12,398 bases of DNA from Actinomycetota bacterium (GTDB lineage: Bacteria; Actinomycetota; Acidimicrobiia; Acidimicrobiales; Ilumatobacteraceae). The notes under the pieces are model-generated. The model made no database searches. It was not told where the DNA came from and saw nothing but the letters and a program-made list of their open reading frames with translations. The stretch lies in assembly GCA_009705435.1 (NCBI GenBank), contig WLTJ01000023.1, positions 1 through 12,398 of the forward strand, written 5' to 3'. Shown piece by piece: positions 1 through 5,668 of the stretch (position 1 is its first letter; every line of letters begins with the position of its first letter). A program made the position numbers and the translations under genes.

Positions 1-860
1 ATGGGCGCAAGTTGTGACGCGGCATCCGTCAAATGAAAGAAATCATCACTGGTTGTCAAACTCACACGATGGTGGTCACCGAGCGGCTTTTTCAACTGCG
101 GGGCAGGGTCAATGCCCAATGCTGGACAGGCTGCTAATCGCAGACTTGCGCCATATTCAACGCCAATCTCAACATAGAAATCTGGCTGCAGTTGCTGGTG
201 CATTCGAACGAGAAAGTCGTAGCAATCTTCAGTTCCTGCACCGTGTTCAACTTCGTCGGGCACATTCGGCGGAAAGGTATTCTGCACTTTGGTTGCCAAG
301 CGTAAAGACAAATCAGGAGCCATATTCAGCAGGCTCGGGTGGGCCACTTCTTTGCGAAACACCCCGACAGCGTCATGCATCGGACCATATGGATTAATCC
401 AAGACTCAACAAGGGTGACTCCAGCATGTTTCGCTAGCGAGGCCATGGCATCGGGCATAAAGCGGTATGAATCTATGGGGTAACGATGTGCTCCTCCCGC
501 TGATGGGACGAGGACGATCACAACGCCGGTGGGAGATACCACTCGGCAAATTTCGCTGAAGGTTCGCCAGAAAAAATCAGCGTGCTCAAAAGTGTTGCCT
601 GTGATCACGAGGTCGAAACTGGAGTCAGGAAAAGGCAAGACATATGGATCGTCAAGCACGATGTCAACACCTTCTCCAGGCTCAAGGTCAACGCCTGTGT
701 AGTGACATTCAAGGAGATCTAAAACTTGGCGGTATCCGCCGTTGAAGTCGGCAGATCCAACCTCTAAGACTTTCAAGCCTGCTCGCGAGCCCAAGGCTGG
801 GTCGGGAAGAACGTGCTTCTGTAATGCGAATCGTAAACTGTCAATCGAAGAGGGGTGCAT
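1..860 (-). CDS. Tandem-domain SAM-dependent methyltransferase, partial (3' end beyond window)
   Basis: An open minus-strand frame runs from an ATG at 860 to the window edge, giving 286 complete codons without a stop. Residues about 29-150 form a class I SAM-dependent methyltransferase domain: motif I is LEVGSAD (32-38), an acidic residue ends strand 2 (TGVDLE, D58), LPFPDSSFDLV (75-85) follows, and then the NTFEH and VVSPTGVVIVLVP strands, as in the Methyltransf_11 family. After a linker, a second motif-I-like segment, YVEIGVEYGASLRLA (229-243), with GIDPAPQ (249-255), suggests a second Rossmann domain, cut by the window edge. The start is supported by GGAG at 866-869, five bases upstream, and by an in-frame TGA further upstream with no other start between. 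It lies 77 bases after the first oxygenase gene and is probably the next gene of the same operon. The acceptor is unknown; the methyltransferase call is firm, the two-domain reading likely. Confidence 0.85.
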   Translation of the reverse strand, partial: MHPSSIDSLRFALQKHVLPDPALGSRAGLKVLEVGSADFNGGYRQVLDLLECHYTGVDLEPGEGVDIVLDDPYVLPFPDSSFDLVITGNTFEHADFFWRTFSEICRVVSPTGVVIVLVPSAGGAHRYPIDSYRFMPDAMASLAKHAGVTLVESWINPYGPMHDAVGVFRKEVAHPSLLNMAPDLSLRLATKVQNTFPPNVPDEVEHGAGTEDCYDFLVRMHQQLQPDFYVEIGVEYGASLRLAACPALGIDPAPQLKKPLGDHHRVSLTTSDDFFHLTDAASQLAP

Positions 861-898
861 CAGTGCTCCATCTGGGTACTGGATATTGCCATTCTCAT
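860..898 (-). other. Possible 12-codon leader ORF coupled to the methyltransferase start
   Basis: A short frame begins with ATG at 898 and encodes MRMAISSTQMEH. Its TGA stop (862-860) overlaps the methyltransferase ATG by one base (TGATG), the geometry expected for translational coupling. The methyltransferase ribosome binding site lies inside it. No clear Shine-Dalgarno sequence is seen for the short frame, and an ORF this small can occur by chance, so this is a weak call. Confidence 0.15.
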
Positions 899-937
899 TG
901 TAGTTGTTGCTTGAAGATCAACCCTGCACATACTCGT

Positions 938-1996
938 TTACACCATAATCGGGAGTTGCTCAAGCGGGTAACAAGATGGAGCAAAGAACCATGCTTCAAC
1001 TGCGAAACGATCTTTGGTCATTCCGAGGCTCTCGCCCGTGCGGTGGAGATTCATTTCGTCAAAAATAATGGCGTCACCTTCACGGAACTGCAATCGCACG
1101 GGCGGGGTGTCGCCGGCGGCGTCACGTGCGGTGAGTTCGCTGACCGACCAATCAAACATTGCCCCTTCGGTTCCGGTCGGAACGATGGTGGTCAGTCGTC
1201 GTGGGACCATATCCATTGATGGTGCGTCAACTCCGCAGTCGGTGAGAGCGATCCAGACGTTGACGGTGCGGATTCCTTGGCCGAGAAAAGCCCCATCCTG
1301 GTGCCAACCAACTTCGGCATTGACGTCTTTGAGGGCTTGGCGGAGTGCGGTTTTTCGTACGGAGAGGGCGGGCTGTTCGCCAAGGTATTCAGTGACCATG
1401 TCCGTGATGCCGGCATCTTGCAAACAGTTGATGAGGTTAAATAATCCTCGTGGTGAGTCCGCTGCCAATTCAGCTCCAGTTCTGCGGAGCCACTCGCGCT
1501 CAACAATCGCTTTAGTGCCTTCTCGTGGAGTTGGAGTGAACGGGACAAACCATGGAGCAGTTTCTGTTTCAAGGGCTCCTGCAATAGCTTTATCGTGATG
1601 AGCATGGGTTTGAATAACGGAATCACGCATCAAAGAAACTTGTTCTGCGGTCAGCATATTTCTGACGATGATTGAACCGTGGTTGAATACACCTGAGGCC
1701 ACATTCGTAGCAGTGAAATCTTGATGATCAATTTCGGGGATTCCGAGTTGGTCAGCATATAGATCGTCCGGTTGTGGAGGCCACGATGCCAATGATGAGG
1801 TGGCGACATGATGGAAGAAAGAATCGTGACGTAAATTGACAAGCAGGATCTCGATAGCACTGCTGTGAAGGTGACAATTTGCCTTTGTCAAGATGCGGAT
1901 TGCTTCTGGGTAGCGTTTTTGTCCGACGAGCGCATGAGCTCTGCGCAGCGCACGAGATACTGCTTGAGAGCGCCAAATATCCGTGAGAAAACTCAT
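938..1996 (-). CDS. Phytanoyl-CoA dioxygenase-like Fe(II)/2-oxoglutarate oxygenase, copy 1
   Basis: The 352-residue product belongs to the PhyH-like Fe(II)/2-oxoglutarate-dependent oxygenases, which hydroxylate or otherwise oxidise C-H bonds using 2-oxoglutarate and O2. The HxD metal motif is in GWHQDGAF (H232, D234). The distal His is H318 in FDEMNLHRT, followed by R319, a candidate 2-oxoglutarate-binding residue. The conserved IIVRNMLTAEQV (109-120) opens the catalytic domain, as usual for the family. Residues about 1-65 form an additional helical N-terminal part with a TPR-like stretch (RYPEAIRILTKAN), which may mediate partner binding. The ATG at 1996 is chosen because an in-frame TAA lies just upstream; no strong Shine-Dalgarno sequence is visible. 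It is the downstream member of a tandem pair (about 79% identical by eye) and precedes a methyltransferase gene. The substrate is unknown; a role in tailoring a glycan, lipid or natural product is inferred from context. Confidence 0.88.
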   Translation of the reverse strand: MSFLTDIWRSQAVSRALRRAHALVGQKRYPEAIRILTKANCHLHSSAIEILLVNLRHDSFFHHVATSSLASWPPQPDDLYADQLGIPEIDHQDFTATNVASGVFNHGSIIVRNMLTAEQVSLMRDSVIQTHAHHDKAIAGALETETAPWFVPFTPTPREGTKAIVEREWLRRTGAELAADSPRGLFNLINCLQDAGITDMVTEYLGEQPALSVRKTALRQALKDVNAEVGWHQDGAFLGQGIRTVNVWIALTDCGVDAPSMDMVPRRLTTIVPTGTEGAMFDWSVSELTARDAAGDTPPVRLQFREGDAIIFDEMNLHRTGESLGMTKDRFAVEAWFFAPSCYPLEQLPIMV

Positions 1997-2038
1997 ATGT
2001 TAAGACCCTAACAGGATGGCCCTAACACTGTCTCGCAA
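1997..2038 (-). promoter_or_regulatory. Duplicated leader with putative -10 element, oxygenase copy 1
   Basis: The 42 bases upstream of the ATG are conserved between the two oxygenase copies. They contain TAGGGT at 2010-2005, a TANNNT-type -10 candidate eight bases before the ATG, and no good Shine-Dalgarno sequence. This would fit a nearly leaderless transcript, common in actinobacteria. No convincing -35 box is seen, so it remains a suggestion. Confidence 0.25.
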
Positions 2039-2078
2039 GTGTAAGCATCATAAAATCCAGGGAGAACCAATCGACTCT

Positions 2079-3134
2079 CTAGACCATAATTGGGAGTTGT
2101 TTGATCGGGTAGCAGGATGGAGCAAAGAACCAGGCTTCAATAGCGAAACGGTCACGCAAAAAATCTGCGCTGGAACTCGTGCGATGGAGATTCATTTCGT
2201 CGAAGATGATGGCGTCGCCTTCACGGAAATGCAGTCGCACGGGCGGGGTGCTACCTGCCGCATCTTCAACAACAGTTTGACTGACTGTCCAAGACATTAA
2301 GGCTCCTTCGGTGCCGGTCGGGACAATGTTGGGTAGGCGTCGTGGGACCATATCCATCGATGGTGCGTCAATTCCGCAGTCGGTGAGAGCAATCCAGACG
2401 TTGACGGTGCGGATTCCTTGACCGAGAAAGGCCCCATCTTGATGCCATCCAGCCACGGCCTGATTGTGCGGAACCTGGCGTAGTGATGTCTTTCGAACCG
2501 ACAGGGCGGGTGGTTCGCCGAGGTATTCAGCAACCATGTTGATGATGCCGGCGTCTTGGAAACAGTTGATGAGGTTGAACAATCCTCGTGGTGAGTCCGC
2601 CGCTAACTCAGTCCCAGAATCACGGAACCAGTCGCGATTAATGATTTCTTCGGTGCCTTCTCGTGGAGTTGGATTGAACGGGACAAACCACGGAGCAGTT
2701 TCTGTTTCGAGGGCTCCTGCCATGGCTTTATCGTGTTGAGCGTAGGTTTGAATAACGGAATCACGCATCAAAGAAACTTGTTCTGCGGTCAGCATATTTC
2801 TGACGATGATTGAACCGTGGTTGAACACACCAGAGGCAACATTCGTCGCAGTGAAATCTTGATGATCAATTTCGGGGATTCCAGGTTGGTCGGCATATAG
2901 GTCGTCCGGTTGTGGAGGCCACGAAACGAAAGATGATGTGTGGACCTGGTGAAAGAAAGAATCGTGACGTAAATTGACAAGCAGGATCTCGATCTCGCTG
3001 CTATGAAGTCGCTGATTTGCTTTTGTTAAGAGTTGGATTGCTTCTGGATAACGATTTTGTTTGACGAGCAAGTCGGCTTTGTGAAGTGTGCGAGTTGCTA
3101 CTTGAGAGCGCCATCTATCCGTGAGAAAACCCAT
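2079..3134 (-). CDS. Phytanoyl-CoA dioxygenase-like Fe(II)/2-oxoglutarate oxygenase, copy 2
   Basis: From the ATG at 3134 this encodes 351 residues and is a close paralogue of the next gene downstream. The Fe(II) triad is intact: H231 and D233 in GWHQDGAF, and H317 in FDEMNLHRT followed by Arg. A TPR-like N-terminal part (RYPEAIQLLTKAN) is also present. The frame stays open upstream to a TTG at 3176, which would add 14 residues. I prefer the ATG because copy 1 starts at the equivalent ATG with an in-frame stop just before it, and because the AAGGAG near the TTG is only one base away from it, too close for normal use. The paralogues are identical over residues 91-130 and in the metal-binding core, but differ in the N-terminal helices, at 221-229 (with a one-residue indel) and at about 280-290 and 320-327. 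These variable stretches could set substrate or partner preference. It follows the DinB/MDMPI gene by 48 bases. Confidence 0.88.
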   Translation of the reverse strand: MGFLTDRWRSQVATRTLHKADLLVKQNRYPEAIQLLTKANQRLHSSEIEILLVNLRHDSFFHQVHTSSFVSWPPQPDDLYADQPGIPEIDHQDFTATNVASGVFNHGSIIVRNMLTAEQVSLMRDSVIQTYAQHDKAMAGALETETAPWFVPFNPTPREGTEEIINRDWFRDSGTELAADSPRGLFNLINCFQDAGIINMVAEYLGEPPALSVRKTSLRQVPHNQAVAGWHQDGAFLGQGIRTVNVWIALTDCGIDAPSMDMVPRRLPNIVPTGTEGALMSWTVSQTVVEDAAGSTPPVRLHFREGDAIIFDEMNLHRTSSSADFLRDRFAIEAWFFAPSCYPIKQLPIMV

Positions 3135-3176
3135 ATGCCAAGACACTAACAGGATGACCGCAACGCTGTCTCGCAA
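3135..3176 (-). promoter_or_regulatory. Duplicated leader with putative -10 element, oxygenase copy 2
   Basis: This is the counterpart of the leader in front of copy 1. TAGTGT at 3148-3143 sits at the same distance (eight bases) from the preferred ATG at 3134. An AAGGAG at about 3178-3183 is more than 40 bases from that ATG and overlaps the end of the preceding gene. Promoter activity is inferred only from the motif and its conservation between the copies. Confidence 0.25.
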
Positions 3177-3182
3177 TCTCCT

Positions 3183-4004
3183 TCAGATCATCATGTTCAT
3201 GGACGCAACTATCTTGTTGCCATGATTAAGGTCGCCTGCGTATTCGATCGAGTTTGTGATCTGCTCAGCACCGCGTCGGCCAGTAGCCAACGTGAGAAAA
3301 GTTTGTGTATCCATGGTGAGGCGACATAGCGGTGCCTCAGGTTCAATATCAACGAGAGCAGCTCGTCCGTTAACGACAGTACAAATAATATGTCGTCTGA
3401 CGCCTCCGAGCACCGGGTCGGTGGTGATGTCAATGACCACACTTTGACCGTCGGGAGTGCTGGCCCTCTTACCAACGACGATTGGAATCGTGCGAATCAG
3501 CCGATCAATGGTGTGCTCAGCCGCTGGACCACTGAGATGACCAGTGATTCCGACAGTTCTGCGCATGTCTTGTTCATGGACCCAACAATCTAAAACACGA
3601 ATATGCAAGAGGTCTGCGATCGTGCCAGGCCCTGTCGGCGTCATCATTTCAGTGGAGTAATACGCCTCATCAGCGCAACGCAAAGTTGCCAGACGCTCTG
3701 CTGCCGTTTCATTCCATTCGTTTAACACCTCGGCACCGCTGAAATGACGCCGAGCATCAATCTCATTTTCATTAGATGCGCCAATTGGATTCTTGATGTA
3801 ATCAAAGCCTCTTGCTTGGTGAGTCGTAGCCGGGTGTCCATTCAGCACTCGTTCGAAAGCGACAATGTGAGACAAGTTATCTTGCACAGTCCAACCAGGA
3901 CACTCGGTCGGGAGTTTCCACTGTGCCTCGCTGAGTTGCTGGCCAAGTTCTGACAACGAAGCAAAACACATGGCCAACTTGTCAATGGTGTCATTAGGAA
4001 TCAT
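3183..4004 (-). CDS. Maleylpyruvate isomerase family mycothiol-dependent protein (DinB/MDMPI fold)
   Basis: The 273-residue product matches the actinobacterial MDMPI/DinB-like family. An N-terminal four-helix metal-binding domain (about 5-150) carries the hallmark CPGWTVQDNLSHI (35-47, with H46) and RVLDCWVHEQDMRR (136-149). H46, D139 and H143 match the His...(Asp/Glu)-x3-His metal ligands of the family. The C-terminal part (about 155-260) is an alpha/beta domain ending in the TFLTLATGRRGAE signature. Characterised relatives use mycothiol, for example in maleylpyruvate isomerisation, but most members have no known substrate. No gentisate-pathway genes lie nearby, so true maleylpyruvate isomerase activity is doubtful. 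The ATG at 4004 has GGAG six bases upstream. It follows the DsbA-like gene by 21 bases, suggesting co-transcription and perhaps a joint mycothiol-linked step. Confidence 0.85.
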   Translation of the reverse strand: MIPNDTIDKLAMCFASLSELGQQLSEAQWKLPTECPGWTVQDNLSHIVAFERVLNGHPATTHQARGFDYIKNPIGASNENEIDARRHFSGAEVLNEWNETAAERLATLRCADEAYYSTEMMTPTGPGTIADLLHIRVLDCWVHEQDMRRTVGITGHLSGPAAEHTIDRLIRTIPIVVGKRASTPDGQSVVIDITTDPVLGGVRRHIICTVVNGRAALVDIEPEAPLCRLTMDTQTFLTLATGRRGAEQITNSIEYAGDLNHGNKIVASMNMMI

Positions 4005-4025
4005 GTCAGTCTCCAGAGGGTCAAA

Positions 4026-4721
4026 TCATGGTGCAGGATTTTGAATACTTTGCCAGTCGCGAGCCTGTAGGTAAGGCGTAAAGACTCGGCCAATAAATTC
4101 TAAATCAGTTTTAGTCTTTGGAGTTTTCATTTCATACAAGCCATTGACTCGGGTGTAGGCCACAGTGAGTTCCCAAAGCGCCAGGGCTTCGTCACCCATG
4201 GGAGCGGGTACGACGACTGGACCAAAAACCGTTTTCTCGCTCTGCGTTTCACTCGGCGGGAAGAGCAAAATCGGTACGCCGAATGCCGCAAGTTTTTCGC
4301 TGGCATAAAAGTGATCGGCTTTGACATCGTCGTTGGTCGTCTCATCCGATAAAGCGAGGTCCCAATCATCTGCTTGGGCTCCAATCCCGATGAGTAATTC
4401 GCGCGCTATCTCTGGATCGTGTGGCTTGCGTCCGTCAGTGTGCAGCGCTTTCCCACAAGCCGCATACCACGCATCACACAAGGCCATGTCTTGACGGCGC
4501 AGTCGAGCGGCGACCCGCAAGGGGCTCCAGCCGTAAGCAAGGGCTCGCTCCCACGGATGCTTTTTCCCGTCGGGTCGGTTGATTTCTTCAAGGCTAAAAA
4601 ATCGCCAATTAATGTGCAGACCGTTGAGACGACGAACCTCGCGAATCCATAAGGAGGTTTGATACGCCCATGGGCACATCGGGTCGAAGAAAAAATCAAT
4701 TTCAGTGAATGGTTTTGGCAT
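4026..4721 (-). CDS. DsbA-family thioredoxin-fold protein with CPWA active-site motif
   Basis: The 231-residue protein has a DsbA-type thioredoxin fold with an inserted helical domain. The first strand and active site read IDFFFDPMCPWAYQTSLW (8-25); GVP at 148-150 supplies the cis-Pro loop; FGPVVVPAP (167-174) is typical of actinobacterial DsbA/FrnE-like proteins related to mycothiol-dependent reductases such as Rv2466c. The active site has a single cysteine (C16), and the second position of the usual CxxC is Ala19, so dithiol oxidase chemistry is unlikely. A monothiol or mycothiol-dependent transferase, reductase or isomerase role is more plausible. There is no signal peptide, so it is probably cytoplasmic. 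I take the ATG at 4721, but an adjacent TTG at 4724 is possible; AGGA lies nine bases before the ATG and six before the TTG. It sits 54 bases after the methyltransferase gene and 21 before the MDMPI-like gene. Confidence 0.85.
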   Translation of the reverse strand: MPKPFTEIDFFFDPMCPWAYQTSLWIREVRRLNGLHINWRFFSLEEINRPDGKKHPWERALAYGWSPLRVAARLRRQDMALCDAWYAACGKALHTDGRKPHDPEIARELLIGIGAQADDWDLALSDETTNDDVKADHFYASEKLAAFGVPILLFPPSETQSEKTVFGPVVVPAPMGDEALALWELTVAYTRVNGLYEMKTPKTKTDLEFIGRVFTPYLQARDWQSIQNPAP

Positions 4722-4775
4722 CAACCGTGATCCTAAAACCGTTCCAAGGTGGAAGACGACAATTTTCTTAGAAAT

Positions 4776-5633
4776 CTATGTCTGCGGATCGTAGTTCCAG
4801 TGTCCACTGAAGTCCTTGCGAGTGTAAGCGATGCTTGTCGGATCGACTTTCCAGTCAAAAGGACCTAAATAATACTGTCCGACTCCGACGCCAACACCAG
4901 AGCCCATCAAGCCTGGGGGGCCACAGTCAAAATACTTCTTCCAGAATGATTCTGACCAGAAGAGTCCGCAATAGTCCAAGTACATGTATTCATCAATAAA
5001 GAAGTATCCCTGGGGATTGAGGTGCGGCCATAAATTGACAACCACATCGTGAAGACTCGCCTGCCAATCGACATCTGCACATATCAGCGCGATCTTTTCC
5101 GAATGATGAGGCAGAGTCGCCGAAAACCAACCTTTTCTGAATTCACAGCGAGATATGTCCCCGTAGTTACGAACATTGGCTTGGACTGTTTCGAGAGCTC
5201 CGCAAAACATGCCTGCGGCCTCGTCCTTGGCGTGTCTGTCACCCTTTTCGGCGACGGGCAAGCCTTCATAAGAGTCATAGACAATCAGTTGACGGTCTAC
5301 GAGTTTGCAGATGAGAGAAAGATTGGCGGTGGAACCGCCGACCCAGCAGCCACACTCAACAACTACACCTTGAGTGGATTTCGGTATTGATAGGAGTTTT
5401 GCGGCGATAGCAGCTTGAGCTTTGTATGAGGTGCCAGTCGCGATATGGCGCGTGTTGCGCCATAGACGAGTAACAAGACGAAACCGGCCCCACAGGGTGA
5501 CCTTGTAGTCGCTGTGTATGTACCGTTTATTGAGCCCGAAGATCGCCACAAATGGGATTGATCCCATGTGATATAGCTCGGCGAAAGAACGAATCGGTCG
5601 CAATTGTTTTTTAGTGACTTCACCTAGTGCCAT
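4776..5633 (-). CDS. TylF/MycF-like SAM-dependent O-methyltransferase
   Basis: The 285-residue protein resembles the TylF/MycF macrocin O-methyltransferase family, metal-dependent enzymes that methylate sugar hydroxyls in antibiotics and glycans. The SAM-binding glycine motif is VVECGCWVGGSTANLS (91-106), followed by LIVYDSYEGLP (116-125) with the acidic residue that binds the SAM ribose. GMFCGALETVQANV (141-154), LICADVDWQASLHDVV (183-198) and a GYFFIDEY block (209-216) match the family; D187 or D189, D214 and E215 are candidate metal ligands. The first 60 or so residues are an extra basic segment. A GSGVGVGVGQYY run near 245-254 is glycine-rich and of unknown role. The ATG at 5633 has AAGGA seven bases upstream. 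It lies 35 bases after the acyltransferase gene. Sugar O-methylation is inferred from family and context; the actual acceptor is not known. Confidence 0.85.
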   Translation of the reverse strand: MALGEVTKKQLRPIRSFAELYHMGSIPFVAIFGLNKRYIHSDYKVTLWGRFRLVTRLWRNTRHIATGTSYKAQAAIAAKLLSIPKSTQGVVVECGCWVGGSTANLSLICKLVDRQLIVYDSYEGLPVAEKGDRHAKDEAAGMFCGALETVQANVRNYGDISRCEFRKGWFSATLPHHSEKIALICADVDWQASLHDVVVNLWPHLNPQGYFFIDEYMYLDYCGLFWSESFWKKYFDCGPPGLMGSGVGVGVGQYYLGPFDWKVDPTSIAYTRKDFSGHWNYDPQT

Positions 5634-5668
5634 GAGGCTGTCCTTTTCGTCGGGTCAAAAAATCAGTG

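Larger units (their letters stand above)
938..2038 (-). repeat. Tandem duplication unit 1 (oxygenase gene plus leader)
   Basis: This is one of two tandem direct repeats, the other being 2079-3176. Similarity covers the whole oxygenase gene and 42 bases of upstream leader, ending at a shared tctcgcaa, and then stops abruptly. Bases 1607-1687 match 2745-2825 perfectly (81 bases). The two units differ in length by one codon. Confidence 0.85.
2079..3176 (-). repeat. Tandem duplication unit 2 (oxygenase gene plus leader)
   Basis: This is the partner of the repeat at 938-2038. The leader upstream of the ATG shares TTGCGAGACAG, CATCCTGTTAG and CATATG blocks with unit 1. The 40 bases between the units (2039-2078) do not match the flanks, so the duplicated block is the gene plus its leader. 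Confidence 0.85.

Noticed and set aside
14..397. Plus-strand frame of 127 codons at the left edge
   Set aside because: The opposite strand carries a continuous methyltransferase frame with clear SAM-binding motifs; this frame has none.
824..1219. Plus-strand frame of 131 codons, with a similar one at 2016-2300
   Set aside because: The two resemble each other only because they lie opposite the duplicated 3' ends of the oxygenase genes. They show no domain, no ribosome binding site and an incompatible context.
1014..1598. Plus-strand open frame of 194 codons opposite oxygenase copy 1
   Set aside because: It is antisense to a gene with a full Fe(II)/2OG motif set. Its translation is rich in Ser, Arg and Pro with no recognisable motif, and the similar frame opposite copy 2 (2464-2739) is explained by the duplication.
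3135..3176. TTG start for oxygenase copy 2, adding 14 residues
   Set aside because: The equivalent leader of copy 1 has an in-frame stop, and the nearby AAGGAG is one base from the TTG. The ATG at 3134 matches the start of copy 1.
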